Source: Shewanella sp. NFH-SH190041 (GTDB taxonomy: Bacteria; Pseudomonadota; Gammaproteobacteria; Enterobacterales; Shewanellaceae). From it: a stretch of DNA of 64,000 nt. The DNA lies in the NCBI RefSeq assembly GCF_024363255.1, contig NZ_AP026070.1:2542001-2606000 (forward strand), written 5' to 3'. The notes beneath the pieces are model-generated. The model was not told the origin of the DNA. It searched no databases and worked only from the letters and a program-made list of their open reading frames with translations. The position numbers and the translations under genes were made by a program. This document shows positions 9,399 through 17,800 of the stretch, one piece after another (the first letter of the stretch is position 1; each line of letters starts with the position of its first letter).

Positions 9399-10597
9399 TG
9401 CTTTCTTCCTGGAGGCAAAGTCAGAGCTATCTCCTCCCCTGGCTTAAGCCCACGGTGGATAACACTAAGATCCAGACTCCGGGCTCCTAACGTCACCGAA
9501 TGGCGAACAAAACCAGTATCTGTGCGCAAATAAAGCCAGTAATCCTGCTGTTCATTATGGAAAAGTGCCTGATTTGGCACTGTGAGCACATTGTTCCGCG
9601 CCAAGACATCAATCACGGCATTAATCTGCCGACCGGGTTTCATCAGACCCGGGACGGTATTATCTAGGCTGACCACACACTCAAAGTAATTCACCGGGCT
9701 TTGCTTATCTCTGGGACTGGCCAGCGCCGAGACCTGAGTGACAGTGCCGGTAAAGATTTTATCCGGGTAGGCATCCAATCTAACGCGAGTCTTGAGTCCA
9801 GATTTAAGTCCGGCGGCCTCAGATTCCAGCACATAAAGTCTAGCCTGCATCTTTGTGGTATCGGGCAATATACCCAGCGCCATACCGGCCCACACCATAT
9901 CTCCCACCGCAGGCTCCTGGCCGTCCCAATCCCTATGGTATACAAATAGCCCATCATGGGGCGCCTTAATCTCAACCTGTGTCAGATTTTCCCGATAACG
10001 GACGATATTATCCTGATAACTGCGCTGCTTCAGTGCCAGTAAAGATTGCTCCGCCAAAGCCTGCTGCTGATGCTGAGTCTCCCCCCAGTGCAAATAATCC
10101 TGTTTGGCGATCAGATAATCCTGGTTACGGCGCTGATCAATGATATCGAGTTTCGTATAAACCCGTTCATCTTCAACAAAAAAGCGCTTTGCCAGAGCCA
10201 GTTCAGCCGTCGTGACCCCAAAATCAAGCTCAAGGGCATCACCGGTACTATTATCTTTCCTCTGCTGTATCTGCTTATCCAGCGTTAGACGATCAAAGGC
10301 AAACTGCTCCAGCTGCAGATTATACTGCTCCCGATCTGGATCAAGCCGGGCAACGGTATCCCCGGCTTTTACCCAAGTAAAATTATCTACCAGCCATACC
10401 AAAGATTGGGGGCCGCGCAAACCTCCCGGTATGGTAACCTGTGTTGCCACACTAGCCTCTAATATCCCATCGGCGGAGATCTGTACCTGAAAATCCTGTG
10501 GCTGCACCCTAAGGGTCAGTACCTGCTCATCGCCATAATCACAGCCAGCCAACAGCAACAGGCTGGTGAATATCAAGAATCGGCTCAATAACACCAT
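9395..10597 (-). CDS. HlyD/MacA-like periplasmic adaptor, lipoprotein (third adaptor of operon)
   Basis: The 400-residue protein has a lipoprotein signal ending in the lipobox LLAGC. A biotinyl-lipoyl-like half follows ('VKAGDTVARLDPDREQ'), then a helical hairpin (about residues 90-200), the second lipoyl half ('IKAPHDGLFVYHRD'), a beta-barrel region ('RLDAYPDKIFTGTVTQVS') and a membrane-proximal region. This is the MacA/HlyD order. It abuts its neighbours with a 1-base stop/start overlap upstream and an ATGA overlap downstream. It probably forms part of the periplasmic conduit of this transporter. Confidence 0.82.
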   Translation of the reverse strand: MVLLSRFLIFTSLLLLAGCDYGDEQVLTLRVQPQDFQVQISADGILEASVATQVTIPGGLRGPQSLVWLVDNFTWVKAGDTVARLDPDREQYNLQLEQFAFDRLTLDKQIQQRKDNSTGDALELDFGVTTAELALAKRFFVEDERVYTKLDIIDQRRNQDYLIAKQDYLHWGETQHQQQALAEQSLLALKQRSYQDNIVRYRENLTQVEIKAPHDGLFVYHRDWDGQEPAVGDMVWAGMALGILPDTTKMQARLYVLESEAAGLKSGLKTRVRLDAYPDKIFTGTVTQVSALASPRDKQSPVNYFECVVSLDNTVPGLMKPGRQINAVIDVLARNNVLTVPNQALFHNEQQDYWLYLRTDTGFVRHSVTLGARSLDLSVIHRGLKPGEEIALTLPPGRKQ

Positions 10598-11781
10598 TAT
10601 TGCCCCACCACAGACTGCCCCGGCAGCAACCCACTTAACACTTGGATATACTGACTGTCACTGTTTCCCACTGTGATATTTTGTTTGTGGGAAACAAACC
10701 TGCCCGGCACATTGACATAAGCCTGCTCAGCGTCATAGTGCACTACAGACTTGGGCAACAGCAGCATGGTGTCCACTGCTGGCAACTCAATAGTCAACTT
10801 GGCTGTCATCCCCGGCCGCATCAAAGCCGGGTCCGGATGTTCAATACTGGCAACGGCATCAAACACCACCTGGGGCAAGGCTGGATTTTTAGCCCTGAAC
10901 ACCTGACCAAGGTGAATAATTTTACCGCTAAAACGCCGCTGTGGATTGGCATCCAGCCGGATCTGTACCTGTTGCCCCAGCTTTACCCGACGGGCATCCA
11001 TTTCCGCTATTGCCATATTGACCTGCATTTGACTGAGATCTGCTATGCTGACCACAGTATCGCCTACATACACAGACTGGCCCTGCTGAATTTTATTGCC
11101 ATCATAATCCAGCCCATAAACCAGCGTACCGGCTGACGGAGCCTTAAGTGTCATCGCGGCCAGAGTGGCCTGCAGCTCCGCCTCTTCACTGCTGGTCTTG
11201 TGTTGATCCTGGGCAAGCATTTTCATTTTCTGACGGTTACTTTCTTGCTCCAGTTGCTGCTTTTGCTCCATTAACTGCACTTTAGCCTGAGCCAATTGCA
11301 GATCCTTTTCATATTTAAGCTGTTCAATGCGGGCAACTGTGTTATCAGTCAATCGAAATTTCAGCTCTGCTTTGTTATATTCCATTTTTGCCTGAGCCAA
11401 ATCCAGCTTAAGCTGTGCCAACTGCCTATCATTACGTAGAGCTGAGGTTTTCATCTCCTGCTTAATGGCGGCCAATTGCGCCGTTTTGGCCTGTAGCCGA
11501 CGCGTTATTTCTGCAGTATCCAATCTGGCAACCACCTGACCTGCCTCAACCTGCTCTCCTTCAGGAGCCAGTTGAGTTATCTGATATTGCCATACCCGAC
11601 GCAAAGCCGGTGGAGTCAATGATTGATTATGGGCCGATGCTAGCTCACCACTGACCTGAATATCCTGATGTAACCGGCCATTAACAGCACTGACAGTGGC
11701 AGGCCCAGAGCAGCCACAGATGCATAACGCCAGTAACAGGGGGAGAGTCAGCGACACATACCATTGCCGAAAATTATCCAT
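10597..11781 (-). CDS. HlyD/MacA-like periplasmic adaptor (second adaptor of operon)
   Basis: I take the ATG at 11781 (product starts MDNFRQWYVS), which overlaps the preceding stop by a few bases. The signal segment ends 'CICGCSG', compatible with a lipoprotein although the lipobox is not ideal. The lipoyl half 'VEAGQVVARLDTAEI' is followed by a long Lys/Gln/Glu-rich coiled-coil hairpin (about residues 90-205), then 'LKAPSAGTLVYGLDYDG' and a beta-barrel with 'IRLDANPQRRFSGKI'. It is clearly paralogous to the adaptor genes on both sides. It belongs to the same ABC export operon. Confidence 0.82.
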   Translation of the reverse strand: MDNFRQWYVSLTLPLLLALCICGCSGPATVSAVNGRLHQDIQVSGELASAHNQSLTPPALRRVWQYQITQLAPEGEQVEAGQVVARLDTAEITRRLQAKTAQLAAIKQEMKTSALRNDRQLAQLKLDLAQAKMEYNKAELKFRLTDNTVARIEQLKYEKDLQLAQAKVQLMEQKQQLEQESNRQKMKMLAQDQHKTSSEEAELQATLAAMTLKAPSAGTLVYGLDYDGNKIQQGQSVYVGDTVVSIADLSQMQVNMAIAEMDARRVKLGQQVQIRLDANPQRRFSGKIIHLGQVFRAKNPALPQVVFDAVASIEHPDPALMRPGMTAKLTIELPAVDTMLLLPKSVVHYDAEQAYVNVPGRFVSHKQNITVGNSDSQYIQVLSGLLPGQSVVGQ

Positions 11782-12760
11782 GTTGCTCCTCCAGCTGGAT
11801 CTGTACACTCATTCCCGGCTGCAGGGTTAAATCCTGACTTTGCAGCGTCAGAGTGATCTCAAACCAATAGCCCTGCCCCCAGCCATTTTTTCGCCGGGCT
11901 TGCTGACCTATTTGGCTTACACTGGCTGATACTTGGCGAGCCAAATCAGCATCCAGTCGTATCAAAGCGTTATTGCCTGTAGCCAACTTGTCCACATCTA
12001 CCTCATTAACCCAAGCTTTTATCTGTAAACTATCCATGGCCGGAATATGGGCCACTGGGCGGCCAATCTGCACTGTGTCTCCCACGGCAATTTTCCGGCC
12101 AGTATTATCATTTACGCCATACAATACCGGGCCGGCCACTCCTGCGCGCAAAGTCAGACTATCCAACTCAGCAAAAGCCCGGTGTAATTTTAATTCAGCC
12201 TCCTGCCGATCCAGCGCCAGTTGCGCCAATGCAGCATGACGACGAGCAATATTTTCAGCCAATGCCTGACGGGCTTTGTCACTGGCAGTCTGGGCACGAT
12301 AGAGATTGAATTGATTATCAGCGTATTTTTTAGTGGCAATATATTTCGCAGGAATATCAGCATCCAGTTGTGCTTTTTGCTGCTCAATTTCGGCCTGCTT
12401 AACATTGAATCCAGCCTGCAACACCTGGACATCCAACTCATTTTTCAAACTTTGTCGCTGAGCTTTTACCCGTTGCACTTCGGCTTCAAGTTGTTCTATC
12501 TGACTATTTATTTGGCTTTTATCAAATATCACTACGGTTTGCCCCACACTGGCAATCTGCCCTTCCGGCATCATCCACTGGATTTGGTAACGCCAGACAT
12601 CCCCAGCTTTGGGCACAGTAAATGATTGAGAGTTGGCGGAGCTAATCTGTCCTGTCAACAATAACGGCGCACTATAGGCAAAATGACAGTTCCCCGCTTG
12701 CCCGCCACAGCAAAATAATATGAGCCAAAAGCAGCGCCGCAAAAAAACGTCAGGCAACAT
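11774..12760 (-). CDS. HlyD-like periplasmic adaptor (first adaptor of operon)
   Basis: I choose the ATG at 12760 (MLPDVFLRRC), which overlaps the ATPase stop by 11 bases; a longer frame reaching 12856 lies wholly inside the ATPase gene. The product of about 328 residues has an N-terminal hydrophobic segment, a lipoyl-like strand set ('ASVGQTVVIFDKSQINSQ'), a coiled-coil hairpin (about residues 85-190) and a beta-barrel ('NNALIRLDADLARQVSASV'). It is the most divergent of the three adaptors. Its place directly after the ATPase gene suggests a structural role in the same complex. Confidence 0.78.
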   Translation of the reverse strand: MLPDVFLRRCFWLILFCCGGQAGNCHFAYSAPLLLTGQISSANSQSFTVPKAGDVWRYQIQWMMPEGQIASVGQTVVIFDKSQINSQIEQLEAEVQRVKAQRQSLKNELDVQVLQAGFNVKQAEIEQQKAQLDADIPAKYIATKKYADNQFNLYRAQTASDKARQALAENIARRHAALAQLALDRQEAELKLHRAFAELDSLTLRAGVAGPVLYGVNDNTGRKIAVGDTVQIGRPVAHIPAMDSLQIKAWVNEVDVDKLATGNNALIRLDADLARQVSASVSQIGQQARRKNGWGQGYWFEITLTLQSQDLTLQPGMSVQIQLEEQHG

Positions 12761-13448
12761 GATGTGTCTCTCCGCCGACAGATACAATGTCAGACACAAT
12801 ACAACCATCCCGCATACGGATAATTCGTCCCGCACAAGCAGCAACGTCCTCTTCATGGGTGACCAGCACTATGGTCTGCCCAGCTCGGTGCAGTTCGGCC
12901 AGCAGCGCCATAATGTCCTGTGATGTTTTACTGTCCAGTGCACCCGTTGGTTCATCTGCCAATAAAATAACCGGTTTGTTCACCAGCGCCCTGGCTATGG
13001 CCACCCGCTGACGTTGGCCTCCGGATAATTGGTTGGGCCTATGATCCAGCCGATCCCCCAGTCCCACTCGGTGAAGCAACGCGATGGCCTCATCCCGGTT
13101 GCCCGCAGGGGGATGAGCAAACCTTAGAGGTAAGAGCACATTTTCTAGTGCCGATAATCTAGGCATAAGATGAAAATTCTGAAACACAAAACCAATATCG
13201 CGGCTGCGAACGGCAGATAAAGCATCATCATCCAGTTCAGCGACATTTTGACCATTAAGCCAATAATTACCGACAGTCGGTTTATCCAGACAACCAATAA
13301 TATTCATTAAACTGGATTTACCTGAACCCGATGGTCCCATAATGGCAACAAATTCATGGGGAAAAATATGAAAACTGATATCCGTCACTGCCTGCACCCG
13401 GATATCTCCCATAAAATAATTTTTTTCTAATTGACTAACTCGAATCAT
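12750..13448 (-). CDS. ABC transporter ATPase (MacB/LolD class)
   Basis: This has Walker A GPSGSGKSS, Q-loop 'FVFQNFHLMPRL', signature LSGGQRQR, Walker B 'VILLADEPTGALDS' and the switch His in 'LVTHEEDVA'. I prefer the ATG at 13448 (MIRVSQLEKN), which gives the usual family length; a TTG at 13478 is possible but has no better ribosome site. It is the first gene of the operon, energising the MacB-like permease encoded 3.4 kb downstream. The promoter must lie in the AT-rich DNA to the right. Confidence 0.88.
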   Translation of the reverse strand: MIRVSQLEKNYFMGDIRVQAVTDISFHIFPHEFVAIMGPSGSGKSSLMNIIGCLDKPTVGNYWLNGQNVAELDDDALSAVRSRDIGFVFQNFHLMPRLSALENVLLPLRFAHPPAGNRDEAIALLHRVGLGDRLDHRPNQLSGGQRQRVAIARALVNKPVILLADEPTGALDSKTSQDIMALLAELHRAGQTIVLVTHEEDVAACAGRIIRMRDGCIVSDIVSVGGETHHVA

Positions 13449-14061
13449 CTTATTTTTATGTATAACATTCACAGTCAAACTTGCTTTACTTTAATATATC
13501 TTAACCCGATATCCTACTGATAACTTTGTGAATGCAAATATTTATATTTAACAATAAAACAAACCATTAAAAACATTGCTACATCATGTAATCACTACTT
13601 AAATATCAAAAAGTAATCAAGATATTTTTAAATATCAATATGAATAATAAACTATACCTCAACAAATGTTATCAATTGGAATAGATTAATAAGTCATAGA
13701 TGAAACCTTTAAATGCCTACTCAACAATTTATAAAACTTTCGTTTTGAGGGATTATAAACATTTTTAAATTTCCTCTCTTTATATGAATTCGAGGCCAAT
13801 AACTCGGTATAAAGACGTCTTAAACGCTGCCAGAAGGCAAAGTAATATGAAGGAAATAGAGTATTACGGTATAACACTATGAAATCGAAATTTTGTGCTT
13901 AATTACCTCAAACACCTACATTTATGGAGGTATCTAAGGCATCTGCATAAATATTTCTTATACGGGCTTTAACTGCACCACCAACAAAAAGAGCGATTAA
14001 GCTTGTCTGTTGTACTTTTATCGCAAATATCTCATGCAGATGCTTTCGTGATTGAGCATTA
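13449..14061. other. AT-rich intergenic region with short open frames and a dispersed-repeat candidate
   Basis: About 600 AT-rich bases lie upstream of the ABC operon. A GTG-initiated 63-codon frame on the minus strand (13686-13877) has no ribosome site and no recognisable domain, so I do not call it a gene. A second frame of about 54 codons (13908-14072) lies in a segment with a 10-base inverted repeat, GCATCTGCAT at about 13939 and its complement at about 14035. The promoter of the ABC operon is expected between 13450 and about 13680. Confidence 0.4.
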
Positions 14062-14072
14062 TTAGAGTACAA
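13908..14072 (-). other. Short open frame inside an inverted-repeat segment, nature unknown
   Basis: Fifty-four codons are open from a TTG at 14072 to a TGA at 13908-13910, overlapping the end of the gene at 14062-14439. The frame includes 'LIALFVGGAVKARIRN' and ends 'DTSINVGV'. There is no ribosome site. The segment is bracketed by a 10-base inverted repeat. It may be a remnant of a gene, or a dispersed intergenic repeat that happens to be open. Confidence 0.25.
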
Positions 14073-14439
14073 CTGCAGAAATCACCATACCTGCACTGGC
14101 AAATTGGATAAGCCAGATATAGCGCTTACCACCATCCATATGAGGCATATGCCAGCTTTGACTAAATTGCCAAAACAGTGCCCAAACTGCATTAAGTAGG
14201 TAACATAAGGCAATAAATAAAAACAGAGTAAAAGACTGCTCATGATTAATCAGATGAAAGCCTCCCACCAGCAAAAAGAGTAAGGCCAACAGCTGAAAAC
14301 ACAAATAACCAACAATCATGCCTGAAAACCCAAGAGTTTGCGCTTCGTCTAAGCGAGGTCGCAACTGAGTTCGTCCCAATTGCAGCCACAAAGTTAATAC
14401 CGTCAATATTGCCGCGCCAATTAATCCCAGTGAAATCAT
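14062..14439 (-). CDS. Small four-helix membrane protein, unknown function
   Basis: The 125-residue product has four hydrophobic segments (about residues 3-21, 38-62, 68-90 and 105-124) with charged loops between them, so it is an integral inner-membrane protein. The ATG at 14439 has a good AGGAG ribosome site 6 bases ahead. I recognise no family. It stands alone between the ABC operon and the small exported protein gene, both on the same strand. A distant DoxX-like or DUF-type family is possible but not supported by a motif. Confidence 0.65.
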   Translation of the reverse strand: MISLGLIGAAILTVLTLWLQLGRTQLRPRLDEAQTLGFSGMIVGYLCFQLLALLFLLVGGFHLINHEQSFTLFLFIALCYLLNAVWALFWQFSQSWHMPHMDGGKRYIWLIQFASAGMVISAVVL

Positions 14440-14665
14440 GCTGTTCTCCTAGTATCAAGAGGTGAAACCACAGTGTGTAATCGCGGGACACAATCCCGCT
14501 TCGGTACTGCACTTACGTCATGACTCGCAATGACTTAATTGTTATCGGTATTAGCGCGTCTATCTAAACCATTATTATCACTAACTGCCCACATTGCGGC
14601 GTTAAGCCAAACAGAACTGAGTATCAATCCATCAGCCGAAAACCAAATCCTAAATGCGTTCTTCC

Positions 14666-15148
14666 TTACATTGTGGCCATAATCCAGTACTGCAGTCGCT
14701 GCTGCGGATCAGCCAACACCTGTTTACAGCTGGTTTGATATCTGGCCATTAAGCCTCTTAAATCTCGAGCATCTTTCATCGTCATCACTTGACGAGCTTG
14801 AGCCTGTTTCAGCTCTTCAGCTAAATCGGCATCTTGACTATATTTGGCGGCTAAAGTCTGCGCCTGCTGTGATTGGCCAGCCAATTTCTGCGCCACATTT
14901 TGCATTTGCGGCACATTCGCAGCTGCAACAGCTTCAGAGGCAATCTGGTAATAAGCGGCGCAATCCATCAACTCTCGGGTTAATCCTTGCTCGGCCGTTT
15001 TACCTCCTGACTTAGCAAACGCGGAGGTCGTGGCCAGTATTGCCGTTAGCAGCAGCCCGTTAACGAACCATTTAATCGGTTCTCTCTCCTTGTGGTTAAT
15101 CTTAGTCGTCACTAGATGTGCTTTTACCCCATGCCAACATACTGACAT
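14666..15148 (-). CDS. Small exported helical protein, unknown function
   Basis: A secretory signal ('WFVNGLLLTAILATTSAFA') is followed by a mature part of about 115 residues that is Ala/Gln-rich and helical, with two Cys (in 'DCAAYY' and 'TSCKQV') that could pair. The start is ambiguous. The ATG at 15148 has GGGAG 8 bases ahead but puts about 25 residues in front of the signal peptide. An ATT at 15074-15076 has a strong AAGGAG site 8-9 bases ahead and would give a conventional signal peptide. No family was recognised. It is divergent from the chemotaxis-like pair to the right. Confidence 0.6.
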   Translation of the reverse strand: MSVCWHGVKAHLVTTKINHKEREPIKWFVNGLLLTAILATTSAFAKSGGKTAEQGLTRELMDCAAYYQIASEAVAAANVPQMQNVAQKLAGQSQQAQTLAAKYSQDADLAEELKQAQARQVMTMKDARDLRGLMARYQTSCKQVLADPQQRLQYWIMATM

Positions 15149-15509
15149 ATTCAATACTCCCTTAACTGCTAGCCTTAACTGTTGCCCTTAACTGTTATCA
15201 GAAGAAAAAGCCTATTCGTATTAAACCTTGCCCTCATGACACACAGACCCGCATAAGCTAGGTTCTATTACAGGCTGACACCGAAAATTTATCCCAAAGT
15301 GATAACCAAGAAGCGCTACCTAAGCGACGTCATAGAGAAGCCTACAACAGAGCCAATCAAGAGAGGTATCCCGCCCACAACAATGTCGCTCTGAGCTAGC
15401 AACAATATGGACAAGGTTTTCACGGCAGCAATGGCACAAATCGTGATGGGCTAAAACAGTAATAGTCAGAAAACATGCAATTATCGTTTGATTTTTAAAT
15501 GGAAAATAA
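15149..15509. promoter_or_regulatory. Divergent intergenic region
   Basis: About 360 bases separate two divergent units. It should hold the promoters of the small exported protein (leftward) and of the MCP-like/ODP pair (rightward). I recognise no operator, RNA gene or terminator in it. Confidence 0.35.
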
Positions 15510-16190
15510 ATGGCCAACTATACTTGCAGCACAGTCAAACAGATAAGCCACTTTGTGGATGGATGGCAGATGGAGCAAAAACATTTTAAACGGCCTTATT
15601 ATGTCATCGTCGCGCAGGTTGCTGCCGAGCTGAATAACACCCTATCAAGCTGTCGGGAAATTAATTTGACCGCCAGTAATGCCCAGGCGGCGTCCAGCCG
15701 CATTGGTAATGCCGCTATGGGGTTTAAAGTACTTACCCATTTTATTGATGAGCTAGCCAGTGATACGCAAAAAGCGGCTCGTGATATCAATAAATTGGCC
15801 AGGCAAGCCAGTATGTTCGCGACTACAACGGCCAGAACTCAAATGGCATTAGAGCGCTTTGAACTGGCACGCAGTAAAGCTGCCGGGGCGGACATGACCA
15901 GCCTAAGCCAGACCATTAGCCAAACAGAAGATAATTATCAGCAACAGCAACAAGCCTTTAAAGGCATGATTGGCCAAATCCAGTCCAAGCTTGATGACCT
16001 GAAAAAAACGCTGCGCACCGCCAATGCCCTGGCCTCGGTATGTCGTATTGAAGCCTGCAGGGTCGATGCCAGTAACCAAAATACCTTTATCGGAGTAGCA
16101 GACAAGGTGGATGAGGTGGCTGAAGCCATCCGCCAGCGAGTTGATGCTGCCATCACATTATTTACCGCCACAGACAAGGACGCAGCCTGA
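15510..16190 (+). CDS. MCP-like helical signalling protein, degenerate
   Basis: This 226-residue soluble, almost entirely helical protein has no membrane segment. Residues from about 45 to 110 ('SSRIGNAAMGFKVLTHFIDELASDTQKA' region) resemble the part of a chemoreceptor signalling domain after the tip ('[15 protein letters not shown]...' in true receptors). The conserved hairpin tip itself is missing. A second coiled coil, rich in Gln, follows at about 125-165. Its stop overlaps the next start by one base (TGATG), so it is co-translated with a diiron MBL-fold protein. I infer a signalling partner of that protein. It could equally be an unrelated coiled-coil protein. Confidence 0.6.
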   Translation: MANYTCSTVKQISHFVDGWQMEQKHFKRPYYVIVAQVAAELNNTLSSCREINLTASNAQAASSRIGNAAMGFKVLTHFIDELASDTQKAARDINKLARQASMFATTTARTQMALERFELARSKAAGADMTSLSQTISQTEDNYQQQQQAFKGMIGQIQSKLDDLKKTLRTANALASVCRIEACRVDASNQNTFIGVADKVDEVAEAIRQRVDAAITLFTATDKDAA

Positions 16191-16933
16191 TGCATTGCCA
16201 AACACTGATTGAAACCCCCAGCCACAAATGGCTTTATTTCGGTCGTGACCCTGATAAACCAGACAAAATTATCGATACCAACCAATATATGCTGGTAACT
16301 GCGAATAAAGCCCTGCTGATGGATCCAGGTGGTATCGAGCTGTTTGCCCCTATGCTGGCCAATATTGTCAAACAGATCCCGCTAGAGCAATTAACGCATC
16401 TGTTTGCCTCTCACCAAGACCCGGATATTATCTCTTCACTGGGCTTATGGGATCAGACCCTGCCCCAAGCTAAGCTTTATTCTGCTTGGCTATGGGAGGG
16501 CTTTATCCGCCATTTCGGCATGAACAATATCAGTTACGAAGCCATCCCAGATCAAGGTATGAGCCTGACGCTGGAACAAACCGAAATTAAATTTATTCCC
16601 GCGCATTACCTGCACTCTTCAGGGAATTATCATGTCTATGATCCCACAGCAAAAGTGTTAATGTCCGGCGATATTGGCGCAGCGCTTGAAGATGATGCGG
16701 ATGATATTTTTGTCAGTGACTTTGACAGCCACTGCCAGAAAATGCGCTATTTTCACCAACGCTGGATGCCCAGCAACACCGCCAAAGCTGACTGGATCGC
16801 CCGAGTGAGGGAGTTAGATATTGAGTATCTTTGCCCGCAACATGGACGCATTTTCAGAGGTGAGCAGGTCGGCATGTTCCTTGATTGGTTTGAACAGCTG
16901 AAAGTTGGTACAGGTATCGGTGGGCAAGATTAG
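16190..16933 (+). CDS. MBL-fold diiron protein, ODP/FprA-like without flavodoxin domain
   Basis: The 247-residue protein has the metal-site layout of the flavodiiron/ODP branch: His75-x-Asp77-x-Asp79 ('SHQDPD'), His142 ('YLHSSGN'), Asp161 ('SGDIG') and His218 ('PQHGRIF'). The spacing is very close to that of flavodiiron proteins. The acidic residue of the first motif is Asp rather than the usual Glu, and there is no C-terminal flavodoxin domain. Stand-alone ODP proteins are known as oxygen-binding diiron sensors linked to chemotaxis, which fits the co-translated MCP-like partner upstream. Function is inferred: oxygen or NO sensing is more likely than hydrolysis. Confidence 0.78.
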   Translation: MHCQTLIETPSHKWLYFGRDPDKPDKIIDTNQYMLVTANKALLMDPGGIELFAPMLANIVKQIPLEQLTHLFASHQDPDIISSLGLWDQTLPQAKLYSAWLWEGFIRHFGMNNISYEAIPDQGMSLTLEQTEIKFIPAHYLHSSGNYHVYDPTAKVLMSGDIGAALEDDADDIFVSDFDSHCQKMRYFHQRWMPSNTAKADWIARVRELDIEYLCPQHGRIFRGEQVGMFLDWFEQLKVGTGIGGQD

Positions 16934-16986
16934 TATCCCGCCAACACCTGCTGACAAGGACACTAATCAAAAAAACAACCACCAGA

Positions 16987-17535
16987 TTAAAGGTAACGGG
17001 TAACAGCATCAGAAGACTTAGCTGCTTTTTCTGGTGCTTTTACCACCGGGGTTCCCACATATAAAAAGCCCACAATCTGATCCTCCCCACCAAGTTCCAG
17101 TGCTTCATGAACTGAGCGATCAAAAGCATAAGTCCCTGTACGCCAGATGCTACCGAGCCCCAACGCAAATGCGGCCTGTTGCATCGCCATCACAGCGCAA
17201 CCCGCGGCAATCTGCTGCTCAAGTGCTGGCACTTTCGTATGGGGCTGAACCTTAGCCGCAACAGTAATCACCATGGGCGCTCTGAGAGGCAATTGTGCCG
17301 CACGGGTAATATTGGCCTCATCACCTCCAGCGGCACTCGCAGCGGCAGCAAAAATATCCCCTAATCGAGTTAACCCCGCATCTTGAGCAACAATAAATTG
17401 CCAAGGGGTTAAACCACCATGATCCGGTACTCGCATGCCCGCCGCTAGAATTTGCGCTAACTGGTCAGCCGTCGGTGCGGGAGCCTCTAGGCGAGGACAA
17501 GATTGCCGTTTAAGTAATAAATCCAATGCTTGCAT
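16987..17535 (-). CDS. ydjA: YdjA-like NAD(P)H nitroreductase
   Basis: The 182-residue flavoprotein begins with a 'LLLKRQSCPRL' FMN-contact segment (the usual 'RRS' Arg is present), has 'RVPDHGGLTPWQFIV' near residue 35 and 'GLGSIWRTG' near residue 128, and matches E. coli YdjA in length. A GGAT ribosome site precedes the ATG. It is a small FMN oxidoreductase of unclear natural substrate. It is a single gene facing the ODP unit convergently. Confidence 0.9.
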   Translation of the reverse strand: MQALDLLLKRQSCPRLEAPAPTADQLAQILAAGMRVPDHGGLTPWQFIVAQDAGLTRLGDIFAAAASAAGGDEANITRAAQLPLRAPMVITVAAKVQPHTKVPALEQQIAAGCAVMAMQQAAFALGLGSIWRTGTYAFDRSVHEALELGGEDQIVGFLYVGTPVVKAPEKAAKSSDAVTRYL

Positions 17536-17708
17536 ACTACTTACATCCTTTTTACTGCGTTATCTCGCGGTATTTGTTTGCACTATTTGCCACCCCTCGA
17601 CGCATATGGTCACAAAGTACCTGAAGGCAATGCTAACGCTTTAGGTTAACTGTTGTTTTAACTTAACATTACCCATTAAAAGTGCAATGACGACGCATGC
17701 TGTCAACA

Positions 17709-17738
17709 CAAAAAAGCCCACCTTGTCAGGTGGGCTTC
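17709..17738 (-). terminator. Rho-independent terminator after the doxX-family gene
   Basis: A perfect 10-base stem (AAGCCCACCT / AGGTGGGCTT) with a 4-base loop is followed on the minus strand by a run of T. Confidence 0.85.
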
Positions 17739-17800
17739 ACTACCTAATTAACCTTCTTGGCCCTCAGCCAAATTTACATCTGATGTCGATACTGTCCCAT

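Noticed and set aside
13686..13877. 63-codon frame upstream of the ABC export operon, considered as a peptide substrate gene
   Set aside because: GTG start with no ribosome site, no leader or processing motif, and AT-rich DNA gives such frames by chance.
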